The notes under the pieces were generated by a model. It was not told the DNA's origin. It worked only from the letters and a program-made list of their open reading frames with translations, and did no database searches. A DNA stretch of 64,000 bases from Aphrophora alni (Eukaryota > Arthropoda > Insecta > Hemiptera > Aphrophoridae): positions 29,655,949 through 29,719,948 of the forward strand of contig OY740774.1 of NCBI GenBank assembly GCA_963513935.1, read 5' to 3'. The position numbers and the translations under genes were made by a program. This document shows, piece after piece, positions 1-10,290 of this stretch; position 1 is the first letter of the stretch; every line of letters starts with the position of its first letter.

Positions 1-40
1 TTGTTAGCATAAGTATAATAAGGTTAATTACAGGAAGTGT

Positions 41-1355
41 ATGTTAAATTTAAGAAGAAGCAAACGCCTCTATTTTAAGGGTACAAGTATGTTGCAAACA
101 AATCAAGGGTCGGGTCAGAACACACCTGAAGTGTTCGAAGTTAATAATCAATTGGGGGAAAGTTTTGATGTTATTTCGGGGAAAGGATTAACAGGGGTAG
201 ATAAAACAATAAATGAAGTTAATTTGGCGGGGACAGCGGCGTCGGTAACGTCCGAAAATTTAAATTTAATAGAAATGTTAAAGGCCCTTATGGAACAAAG
301 TAAAAATTTGGAAAAAAAATATGGGAGAAAAATTGGATCGGCAAATGGAAATTATGCGGGAAGAAAATCGACAGTTTATAGCGGTATTAAATAATAAAAT
401 AGAGGGAGTTGAAAAGTCGGTAATAGAAAAAACTAAGGAATTAATAGGGGAACAGAAGCAACAAACCGATGAATTAATTAATAAGCAGAATGTAGAAATT
501 AAGGTAGTTAAGGAACAACAGGTACAATTAATTAACCAAGTAGAAGGTAAACTAAATATCATGGAAAATAAAATTAAACCGCTAGAAGAAATTGAACAAC
601 AACGAAATAATTTAATAAAGAATAATGAGGGTAAATTTAAGGAATTAGAAGATCGGTTAGAATCGGATATAGGATCTAGTAAGACGGTAGCTGAACGAAT
701 GGAAATCAGGTCGTTGGGATTCACGGGATCAGAAATTAACCCAATGGAGTTTTTAGAGGCAGTAACCAGGTTACACGATAAATATTATAAGGGCAAGGAT
801 TTAGAGTGGTTAGATATTCATTTTTGTGAACAAGCGCGAATTTGGTGGAAGTTATGTGGTAGAGGCTTACGAGAATTTGAAAAATTCACGGAAATTTTCA
901 AAAACAAATATTGGAACGAATTAAGGCAAGCGGAAATACGAGATGAATTAGAATTCGGACACTATTACGTCAGTTCAAACCAATCTATGCTAGGGTATTT
1001 AGAAGAAAAACTTTTGCTGTATAGTTATCTAGAACCAAGGTTAAGTGAGTTACAAATAATTAGAAAAATCGTCAGACATTTTCACGCCAATGTGGCTACT
1101 GCTCAAATAACTAGGTGTATTAAAACAAAGGAGGAATTAATTAACCTAATAACAGAATTCCAACATGCATTTAATAACCATCGACCATTCGAAAGTAAAG
1201 GGGAAGAATTGCACCGGGTCAATGCACATAGACAGCAGGGAGAGAGAAAGTTTTATGACAGTAGAAATCGACCATCAGAAACAACACAAAGACACCCTAA
1301 GTTTTATGCAGGCCAACGAACTTCAACCAAGGCAAGTGTTGAAAGTAAACAATAA
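41..1355 (+). pseudogene. gag: Ty3/gypsy-like retrotransposon gag (frameshifted)
   Basis: Structural (capsid-type) protein of an LTR retrotransposon. Two overlapping open frames, 41-394 and 321-1355, read as one protein broken by a net one-base shift at the run of A around 310-318. The N-terminal half is hydrophilic, rich in Glu/Lys/Gln, and looks like a long coiled coil. The second half (about 700-1190) has the layout of the Retrotrans_gag fold: a phase rich in Trp and aromatic residues (WLDIHFCEQARIWWK) followed by a helix-rich block ending near FQHAFNN. The tail is basic and rich in Gln/Arg/Ser, with no zinc knuckle visible, so the nucleocapsid may be deleted. An upstream ATG at 41 or the one near 89 could be the start. 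The clade is inferred from general resemblance. The element cannot make an intact Gag as written. Confidence 0.7.
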
Positions 1356-1525
1356 CAAAACAAATAATACTAAATGTAACCGTTAATCAAGAACCAATTG
1401 AAACACGTTTTATTATTGTACCTGGATTGATAAAAGATTGTATTTTAGGCATAGAGTTTATAAATAAAATTCAAGCTATACTTAATTTTGTAGAAAATTC
1501 AATGGAACTAAATTTAATGAATTGA
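1349..1525 (+). pseudogene. Retropepsin (protease) C-terminal fragment
   Basis: A short open stretch in the -1 frame relative to gag, overlapping the gag stop by a few bases, which is the arrangement expected for gag-pro of many Ty3/gypsy elements. It encodes the second half of an aspartic protease: a hydrophobic strand (ETRFIIVPGLI) followed by DCILGIEFI, which fits the conserved ILG flap-side motif of retropepsins. The catalytic Asp-Thr/Ser-Gly part is missing, so an internal deletion probably joined the gag tail to the protease core. The frame ends at a TGA at 1523-1525. No RT, RNase H or integrase motif follows. Confidence 0.55.
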
Positions 1526-2184
1526 CAGACAGAAACAGGAAACGAATTCGAGGCATTTTTAATTGTAGATTACTAAGGAAATATTACGCATAAGGAGTAG
1601 AGTAAAATTTTAAAAAAACTTAGGATAGGTGCAATAGTTTACAGAAATTTAAAGTGGTTGATCATATATCTGAACTAAGTAGGGTATATGGAGAAGTCAA
1701 TTAACTTATTTTTCTGCCGACTAAAGAATAGTATAAGAGACCATACATATAGGACAGTACAGGAGCTCCGCATCATAAATCACTGACCGGGTTAGAAAGA
1801 CCACACTTCATAAATAAGAAAGGGAAGTTTAGGATTGTAAAACCTTCAGTTTGGGTATGGTACTTGTAAAACTGTTGAGCTTGCTTCTGTAACTTGTAAA
1901 CAAATTTATAATTATTTAGTAAAAATATGTCTAAGCTAATTTCTTTTCAATGGGTACTTGAAACATGTCATGTGATTGTGTAAAATAAGGTATTGTTGTG
2001 TACTGTCTGTAGTAGCTATAAGATGACTAGTAATAAGTAATATTTATCATAAGCATTGTTTAAAAATTTGTGTTGTTGTTATTGTTAAATAAGGACTGTT
2101 ATTGTCTTGGGTAGGGATAATGATAAGTTTGTTTTTTAGATATGTGGCTACGTTATTTTAGCTCATTTAAGAAAATAATCTAAA
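1526..2184 (+). other. Internal remnant of the LTR element, pol deleted
   Basis: No open frame and no pol motif could be found between the protease stub and the polypurine tract, so most of pol (and any env) has been deleted or has decayed. The last ~60 bases (about 2125-2184) carry scraps compatible with the end of a coding region just before the polypurine tract, but they are too short to identify. Confidence 0.4.
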
Positions 2185-3010
2185 AAAACGGGGGACTATA
2201 TAACGAAATCAATAAGCTTTCCAGTAATGGTCTAATATTTTAAAAAGAATATAGAAATAGATACATTTGTTGGACACATGTTAAACTTTTTGTGATCACC
2301 GACAAAGGTGAAACGTTAGGGGAATATGTTATAAATCAGTCAGAACACCATTCACAACTTTAAAGAAAAAAAGAGAAAAACACTTAAATTAGACCCAGAA
2401 TCATTGTAGGCAATTAAGTCATAAATAACTATAATATTAGAAACTTAAGGACAATCACACACAAAACTCATAAAATGTAACCGGACAAGAGTTTTCTAAA
2501 CGGTCAAATTTTGAAACATTAAAATTTGATTGGCTGACAAAAAGTAGCTGCTTACGTTCATTGGTTAAAGTAAATTAAGAGAGAGGGAATAAGTATTTTT
2601 TAGCATCGACAAAGTAAAAATTATATACGGAGTCTTGGGGAGAAATTCACAGCATAGGGGTCGGCGAAGTAAAGCCAACAGTATTCCTAATGTAGAAATT
2701 AGTATTTCTTATAAGTTATAATTCCAGTTTTAGTAATAGTAAAGTAATAATTGTTTTTTAACACGTATGTTTTAACCGTGTTTGTTTTTACAAAGTAAAA
2801 GTATTTAACACTTTAGTAATCTTCGTTGCAGTACTAAAGAGGTACATCTACGAAGTGTTGTGTGCATCTTCATGGTAATTTGAAGTGAATCATTTTATTG
2901 ATAAATCACATAGTACAGTGTAGTGTTTGGTGAACATCATTAACCAGTAATAAAGTAAAAGTTCTTCACTCAACTAGCAGCACTGGATTACTTACAAAGG
3001 AATACAACAA
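2185..3010 (+). repeat. Candidate 3' LTR with polypurine tract
   Basis: A run of A followed by CGGGGGAC at about 2183-2197 looks like a polypurine tract. The following ~0.8 kb behaves like an LTR: a TATA-like ATTATATACGG at about 2620 followed by a moderately GC-rich leader (CTTGGGGAGAAATTCAC), then AATAAAG-type polyadenylation signals near 2950. The matching 5' LTR would lie before base 1, so the boundaries cannot be confirmed by pairwise comparison. The right end (about 3000) is a guess; no target-site duplication can be assigned. Confidence 0.4.
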
Positions 3011-3935
3011 AAGTGGATTTGATATTGTACTAATTATTATAGACTTTAATTGGAAACTAAATTGTTAAAATTGCAATTCTCTGTATTATTAAAATTTCAC
3101 TCACTGTATTAATTGTTCATTAAAGAGCTCCCCCTGAGCAAATAGTGTAAAATAAAAATCAAAAGTAATTGGAAAATAAACTCAAATAAAATTAGATATT
3201 TCAGAGCTAATGTTAAAGAGTATATTTGGACTTCATCATTAATAACTTTCCTTATGTGTTGATAATCCAAGGTATGACTAATTGATTCATAATTTTGATT
3301 TATATAATATTTATGAAATTATAATAAAATAATTATCGTTAGAATATATAATTTTAAAAAAGTGAGTCTTCAATTTTAAACGTTGAGAAATTATTTTTAA
3401 ATAAGTAAATATCACGCATAATAATATTCTCTGCGTCGAAAAAAATGCGTTGTTGTGTTACATAATAGTTAGTTTTATAAAATCACTTAATATATTTATA
3501 AATTACATTTGAATGAATGACTCGACAGCTTCTCGTTTTGAATACCCAAACTAATAATTATTTTACCCAAGTCTTAAGCAACACAAACTGTGTGGCAATT
3601 GCCAATTAGAAATTATAACCTATACAAATAAAATTAATATAATCATAATCAAAAATCCTGGATTTGAAAAACATCAACTAATAGAAAACAATCTACATAT
3701 AAAAATACAAAAACATAGATATAAATATTTTACAATTAAAAATAAATACACTTTAAACGAAATATATAAAATAATTAAATTAATGTGCGAATTCACGATA
3801 GTAATTTACAGTTCTGTGCTAGGACATCATAATTATTCTTGAGTACATTTATCTGCCACTTTTAGTAATATATTGAACTTTTTTCTCACGCGTTTCGGAT
3901 CAACTCTATTACAAAAATCAATTACTTACTGCTTG
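3011..3935. other. AT-rich stretch, nothing identified
   Basis: No open frame above 60 codons, no RNA gene and no recognisable repeat terminus seen on either strand. Confidence 0.6.
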
Positions 3936-3939
3936 GTTC

Positions 3940-4042
3940 AGTATGAGTCGTCTTATAAACTTTCGTAACCTCCCCCCTTCCCTATATATAGACTCCGCCC
4001 TTTTAAGTGATAAGTTGACACCCTGCTGCTATTCTATTGGTT
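3940..4042 (-). promoter_or_regulatory. CCAAT/GC-box/TATA cluster, minus strand
   Basis: Read on the minus strand, the elements of a classical RNA polymerase II promoter occur in order: CCAAT (complement of 4036-4040), GGGCGG (complement of 3995-4000) and TATATATA (complement of 3983-3990). Initiation would be expected near 3955. The stretch is locally more GC-rich than its surroundings. No gene follows downstream, so it is more likely a solo LTR promoter or chance than a host promoter. Confidence 0.35.
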
Positions 4043-4800
4043 AGTTCTTATAACTCTCTGTTTCTGTCAAGGTTATCCAATAACTTTAGATATTTAAACA
4101 TTTAGAAACCGTCCACCAATTAAAATGGATTCAGATTCAACAAATGCTTTAATATATTGAAACAAATTTCGATTAACATTAGTTTCTTTGTCTCTTTAAG
4201 GAAGTTTACATGTTAAATAGATTTCAGCTACAGAAGACAAATTTTCAAAAGCGGCCATCGTACTTGCCATCACGAGCTGTAGAACTCGTAAACTTATAAC
4301 ATTCAAAGAAGCACACATGGAAAAATTAAAATACTCAATGTTTCTAAACATCAATAAAAGAATCACGATTTTTTGAATTAGCCACAATACTTCTCATTTC
4401 TCAAAAAGAAAGACCATTTGGGTCAGCTGCTTTGTTGAGTTACCCCATACAGAAAATCTACAATTTAAGTAGATAAAAAGAAACCAAAGATGGTAATTAT
4501 AATCATAGTTCTGGACAAAACTGAACCAAAGTGATCAAAAAGCAGACCACTGATAAGAGTTTATTACACAGATCATTTGTATGATCCACCCAAATTAACT
4601 TACTGTTAAAATTAAGCCTTAAGAAGTGTATTGTTAAAGCGGGCTCTGTTTCCTGCTCATCCAACATTATTTTAGGATTTGTTTCTTTAATTTAGACATG
4701 TTAAATTAAAAGTATACATATAGTCCTCGTGTAAATAACTCTCAGTTTATTTTGTTTGCGGTATTGACAGAATAATAGGATAACTGTATTGATTTAAAAG
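4043..4800. other. AT-rich stretch, nothing identified
   Basis: Only short random-looking frames are present; I see no motif I can support. Confidence 0.6.
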
Positions 4801-4804
4801 TCAC

Positions 4805-4950
4805 ATTTGTGACGGAATATCACATTTTACTTTGGAGCTTAAAGTCATTTATATATACATATAAATACATTAATAAAATCATGATACTGGAGCCACAATC
4901 GATCCCTGTGGGACACTGTAACTTACCCATATCGAATCGGGTATTTTCCA
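4805..4950 (-). pseudogene. Non-LTR reverse transcriptase scrap
   Basis: On the minus strand one frame reads SVPQGSIVAPVS and, after a shift, another frame reads VYINDFKLQ. This is the spacing of the conserved VPQGSILGPLLF...YINDL segment of non-LTR reverse transcriptases (Jockey/CR1-like families). The catalytic FADD box is not recognisable further downstream. The fragment is broken by frameshifts and stops, and a (TA)n array abuts its 5' side. Confidence 0.4.
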
Positions 4951-4961
4951 ATATATATAGG

Positions 4962-4962
<1 letters not shown>

Positions 4963-5013
<51 letters not shown>
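4963..5013. repeat. (TA)n microsatellite
   Basis: An almost uninterrupted TA dinucleotide run of about 50 bases. Confidence 0.97.
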
Positions 5014-5018
<5 letters not shown>

Positions 5019-5825
5019 GCACTTGTTTTCTCTATGTTATTTGTGACTTGAGCCAATAAAATTGCACAAATCTAAACATACACATTTAATTATTAATTTT
5101 TATATATTGAAATGAATAAAAACGAAAACCTTGGTGAGATTAAAAAATAAACAATTATATAACTTAAATTTCAAAATGATGATGATGATAAGACGTCCTC
5201 GCCCTCGATTAAATCCCTTGTTGGGTTTCAAAAAGTCACGATGATGAGATTAAGTGGGAAGCTGTGATTGGTGGCGGATTCAGGATGCTAAGCCTAGAAC
5301 TAATTACTGTGACGCAATGTCATAGAAAGCTGGGCCATAGAAAACCCGGATAAAAGCCATCTAGTGGATCCTATGCCCTTTAAGTATCATATTTTATTAG
5401 AGATAATAAAAATTAAAACAGAACTAGTTCGTAAATAAATAAATAAATAAATAATAATATTAATTTAAAAAAAAACAGTTCTAAGCCTGATTTTTCGTTC
5501 TAACATTTTTTAAATTACCCTATATAGTGATGAATTTCCCCCACTCTCCATTGAAAAAAATGGCCAGGATTGAAAAAAAAAACCACTTTAAAAGCCTGTT
5601 TAACTTTACCTGTTTTTAAAGTTTTTAAAGCCTGTTTTTAAAGTGTAAAGTGTGACTAATTTAAAAAACGTCAGTAAGAACAAACTATTTATATTAGAAA
5701 ATTCAAGAATAAATTCAATTAATTTGAATGTAAATTGTAAACCAATTAACTAAATCGGAACTATATATTACACAAACTTATACAAAGTATATTGGAATGT
5801 CTAAACCTTAGCTCTTAAGTTCGTA
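5014..5825. other. AT-rich stretch with short simple repeats
   Basis: Contains a GAT trinucleotide run near 5178 and an (AAAT)n run at about 5430-5455. A moderately GC-rich segment at 5190-5380 may be an old SINE or other repeat, but no pol III boxes were convincing. Confidence 0.5.
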
Positions 5826-5829
5826 TTTT

Positions 5830-6735
5830 CACCTGACTGGTTCTATCTTCTGAAATGGAAACTCAATTATATGTCTGACTCAATCTGAAATGCTTAACCG
5901 TTTAAATCTATTGTGGCTGCAAACTTTCTTGTCGCAGAATCCATCTAAGGATGAATAGTTCAATATTGCAGCTCCGAAATTATGCAGCTTCTCTCTACTA
6001 TGCAGTCTAAAAACGTTTGTTTGAAATGAAAATTTGATTACGTTAGATTCAATCTGCAAAGCTTAGGTCGTGTACTTCTATTGTGCAAGTAAACTTCTCT
6101 GTAGTAAAATCTATCTCAGGGTGAATGGTTCAATACTGCATCTCCGAAATGATGCAGTTGTTTTACTAAACAGTTAAAAAACATTGCTCTGAAATAAGTA
6201 CTTTATTACGTCACACAGAATCTGTAAAACTAATAAAATAAAATATATTATGAATGCAAGCCTCTTTGTTGTAGAATCCATTTCATGGTGAATTTTTCAA
6301 AATTGTGTCTTCCAAAACCATGCAGTTGTTCTACTATACAGTCTAAAGCATTAGTTAGTAGGAACACTATATTATTTCATACGGAATCTGCAAGTTTAAG
6401 CTGTTAAAGTCCATTTTATATATAAATCTCTTTGTCGCAGACTTCAACTGAAGATACATAGGTCACTATTGAATCTTCAAAATGATATTTGTTTTATACT
6501 ATTCACTATAAAAACATTAGACTACGCTGACTTGGAAAGAAAATCTCCGTAACTTAACAGTGAAACTCCATTGTCTGCAAACGTTTTGTCCTAGTATCCA
6601 TCTCTGAATAAATAGTTTAATATTGTTACGTTGATATTTTGCAGTTGTTATCTACAGTACAATCTAAAAACGTTTGTCTGTAGGAACTAGATTACGATAT
6701 ACATAATCTACAAATTTAGATAGTGGAAATAATAT
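5830..6735. repeat. Degenerate ~165-bp tandem satellite, about 5 units
   Basis: The same ordered phrases recur about every 155-170 bases: a CCATCT-type anchor at 5941, 6111, 6278, 6443 and 6598, followed each time by GGTGAAT(A/G)GTTCAAT, a TGCAG segment, CTACTATACAGTCTAAAAAC and a GATTACGT-like phrase. The units are well diverged from one another, indicating an old array. The unit length is close to a nucleosome repeat, as is common for satellite DNA. Confidence 0.8.
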
Positions 6736-6748
6736 TACATTATTGTTT

Positions 6749-6751
<3 letters not shown>

Positions 6752-6815
<64 letters not shown>
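6752..6815. repeat. (TA)n microsatellite
   Basis: A pure TA run of about 64 bases directly following the satellite array. Confidence 0.97.
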
Positions 6816-6816
<1 letters not shown>

Positions 6817-7157
6817 CTACAAAACGGTGGTAGCAATAAATTGCTCCTTATCATATAACCAAAGTCAACATATATAAGAAAATCACTAGTCATATTATAT
6901 TTTTCAAATTGAGTATAAAAAAACCAATAAAAAAGAAACACTTTAGTACAAACAATATTCAAATGTTTAAACGTACTTTGAGAAAATATTCGAGTCTTCT
7001 AGAAACTGTAGTAGCAGCTTGATGCTTTTAAACAGTGACAAAACAGGTGTTTAAACATCTATATATTGTACGAAAATGTACAGTCAATGTACACAATAAT
7101 GAATTAGGTGTTATTTAAAATATTTTGTAGTGTAATATTCTGTAAGTGGACTAATAA

Positions 7158-7206
7158 TTAGCTGGCCTGAAGATGCTGAGAGTGGCAGTGAAACGTATAG
7201 CAACTT
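7158..7206 (+). ncRNA. Hammerhead-like motif (degenerate)
   Basis: CTGAAGA (7167-7173) fits the CUGANGA core. It is followed by a possible 4-bp stem II (TGCT pairing with GGCA) and by GAAA at 7190-7193, with TA as a candidate cleavage dinucleotide shortly after. Two extra bases separate stem II from GAAA and stem I is weak, so activity is doubtful. It resembles the tails of Penelope-like elements found intact further right. Confidence 0.35.
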
Positions 7207-8240
7207 AATATAAAATATTGTATAGAGAAGACTAGAATTGAATGAAAAGGATATTTATTATGTATACTATTATTTTGATTACGTAAACTGATTGTTTCAT
7301 ATATAAAATATAATTCTAAATGTTTGAAAGAAGTTGTTTAAAACAATGTTTTTATACTGGGTAGTACAAAACGACTGCAACAACCCAATATCAAGGTGCA
7401 TTATTGAACGCCTATTTTGTGCGACAATAAATGGAGAGAATTGAATGAAAGTGATTTGTAGATTGAATACCAAGTAATGGAGTGGCCGTTCTGTGCAGCA
7501 ACTGTGAAGGTAAAATGTTTTATTTACTCAAGTCAGAATGAGAGAGTAATAGAGAGAGAAAGAGAGTAGGGGGGAGGAGATTAATGATTTGTCTAGTCTT
7601 TTTTTTTAGCTAACACATTATTCATAAATACTAAACTTTTAAAATAGCGAATAAAAAGATATAGAGTAATAATATAGCCCACATTACAAAGTAAATAATA
7701 ATAATTGTAACCATTAATATTTAAAATAAAATAATAATAAACAATGGAGATAAGTGAATATATTGAAAATTATTAATGCAGTTTCTTAGGAAATTTTTTA
7801 TCATTTGTGCATATAAAACCTAATACACAAAGTTTCAAGTGAATGAATCAACTCTCGGTGTGAAGTGAAAGAACCTAGAACAATATAAACATAAAAACCT
7901 AACGAAGAGTCCTATAAGTATAGAAGTAAGGTTGTTATGGGTTCCTATAATAAAAAAATGATTTGAAATTTAAAAAATAAAATTCTTTTAGTTTACAATT
8001 TTCCTGTTAAACCATCACAAGGCAATACTACAAGGCCAAACGCTCTTCAAGAGGAGACACCAAATTGATCACTCTGATAAAACCATTAGGAAAGTACTTC
8101 GTTGGTAATGAATTCCGCGGATAACTTATTCTGAATACAGAAATGGGAATCATAACATTTTCCTTCTGGGTCTTCCTGACCAATAATTCTTGTTGTGATA
8201 CCCATGATATTAGACTAAGCTAAGTCTAGTTTTTCTTTTA
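7207..8240. other. AT-rich stretch, nothing identified
   Basis: Contains a short GA-rich run near 7545-7580 but no gene, RNA or repeat terminus that I recognise. Confidence 0.5.
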
Positions 8241-8254
8241 TACGTACATCTTCA

Positions 8255-9206
8255 ATTCATATTGATGCTCATGATGGACAACGTGATGTTGTTAAAATTA
8301 CTCTGAAGGATGCTGGATCGCAGTACCGGCGACTATCAAGGGTAACCGAGAAGGCTCTGGGTCGAATTTAGCCGGGTACTGTAAGGAAAATGCTGCACGC
8401 CACAAGAGAGAGTACAGCGAACGAAACCACTGTTACAATATGAGACAAATGATGAAGGAAACATCTTCAAGAAGGGCACGGTAATAATAAGAACGATTCT
8501 GTTAAAAAGAAATTCTAAAGCCAACAAGAAAGTGAAAGTTGGCTAGAAATCTGGACAATGAAACAGGGTAGTAGCCAGCCGTTGCAAACTCCTGTAGCAA
8601 CAGGTCGAATCTAAAAGCCATTAAAAGAAAAGGAAAATGTGTGCAATGTTTTTGAACAAATTTCTATTATAGGAGACCTAGACCAGAAGAATGCAAAACA
8701 GACTTGTAGAAAGTCTCATTATCATGAAAGGGATAAACTAAAGAAATAACCCCTTTATGATAAAAGAGAGTCTATTGACGGCTTTGGAATTTGTAGGTAT
8801 ATTGAAACAAAACTGTGCTATATATGTGAACGAAACTGCTATATTAAAACAGAAACCCAACAAGCAAGAGTGACCATGTCTTAAAAAAACTGGGTTTACG
8901 TCTTCAAAAAGGCGGAAGCTGTGAATTAAAGGAAGACAGAAAAATTACGTAATGGTTATCTAATTGTAAAAGAGAAGATTTATTTCTTATGTTGGAAAGG
9001 GACATGTAGTAGGAGGAAAAGTTAGCATCCACTGACGGGGAAGTGGCAATTACAGACAATTTAAAAAGAGATATTGAAAATTTGGAAAAAGTAAAACATA
9101 TGAAAGGTAAAAGGAAAAAAAACACCGAAACACGAGAAAGACGAAAAATAACCCTCTTATTTCAAAGGAGAAAAAGTGTGTAATAATAGTAAGGGCTGGG
9201 TCAGGA

Positions 9207-9245
<39 letters not shown>
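8255..9245 (+). pseudogene. Decayed coding-like block ending in a long poly(A)
   Basis: The composition shifts here to G/A-rich, codon-like sequence on the plus strand. A frame at 8260-8440 reads through VVKITLKDAGSQYRRLSRV with only one internal stop before degrading, and further lysine/glutamate-rich fragments follow up to about 9200. The block ends in an A-run of about 36 bases (about 9210-9245). This is the layout of a retroposed transcript or the 3' end of a non-LTR element. I cannot identify the protein. Confidence 0.35.
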
Positions 9246-9246
<1 letters not shown>

Positions 9247-10024
9247 AGCAGTAATATAAATGGCTCCACAAATTTCAGTGCAGAATACTGGGAAAAAACA
9301 GTAACGTAAAGTGTTAGTATAAGTCTAAAAACTAGAAAGGTTTTACTTCATGTAAAATCATCTATTTAAAAGTAGTACATATGTGAGAAATATATATTTT
9401 TTGTTAGCTGTACATTTTCTGCAGTAAAATTTTAGAAAATAGTTTAATTGCAATTTTTTTTTGTACTTATTTTCGTACCACTGCTCGTTATGGTTCATTT
9501 ACGCCATTATAATTAATTCTTTGGAATATTCTCGTGCTTGCCACGGAACCTGTTAGTACTGTTTTGACTTCCAAGAATTATAAAATTGGATTATATAAAT
9601 ATTCACAGAGTGAACATAAACTTTCCTAAACCTAACTTTTGTCCACAGACTTTTATATCGATTTTGTTCCGACTAAATTAAATTTTGTATAATTACATAA
9701 ATATACTGTGTTTTGTAATATGTTAAAATGTTCGGCAGCCATTTAGAATCCTACATATTTTATTTGAGTCAATTTCTGAAATATCAATACGGTTTTTTTG
9801 ATAGGCCTACATAATAAAGCATCGTTTTGCAACCTTGAGTTCAGTTGTATAAATCTATTTTTGATATCTCTAGCCTATCTCCAGTTTTTCGTAAAAAAAA
9901 TATGAAATGTGACAAAACAAGGTATTAATTCGACTTACTTAATGTAAACAGTCTCGTACCTTTGAACTGATGCGGTAAAAAAATGACAAAATGTACAAAC
10001 AGATTAACTAGTTTCAGTTCATTC
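9246..10024. other. AT-rich stretch, nothing identified
   Basis: No open frame, RNA gene or repeat boundary could be supported. Confidence 0.5.
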
Positions 10025-10027
10025 TTC

Positions 10028-10290
10028 CTTTCTATGCAGAAAACTCCAACAGCCATGTTTTAATGAAAGTTGCTGTACTTCGTAAAGTGTTGTTGATGAG
10101 TAATTTACATACAGATTGCTTCTTATAGTGACGTCACAAGTAATGCAGTTTGCAGTGATATAGAGTTACGGGGCTTGTTACGTTTTATCTTGAAATTGTT
10201 TTAAAACTGAGGCTTGAAACAAAAGCCATCAGAAAATTTGTTTATCACGCATTACAATCTCGTACTTAAAACCATTAACTTTTATAGAGA
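10028..10290 (+). repeat. Repeat R1, copy 1 (left arm of 3.4-kb block)
   Basis: A ~260-bp dispersed repeat starting near ATGCAG..ACTCCAACAGCC. It contains a perfect TGACGTCA palindrome followed by ACAAGTAATGCAG and a TATA-like GATATAGAG, then GAGGCTTGAAAC. Related copies are at 13140-13400 (inverted), 21850-22090 and 28085-28330. Copies 1 and 2 are inverted and about 2.9 kb apart, so they may be the termini of one element or two insertions. Confidence 0.75.

Noticed and set aside
278..724. 148-codon minus-strand frame opposite gag
   Set aside because: Antisense shadow of the gag frame; Ser/Leu-rich with no motif.
4809..5056. Open frames on both strands over a TA array (repeated Ile-Tyr)
   Set aside because: Low-complexity artefact of the (TA)n run, although the flank on the minus strand retains a real RT scrap.
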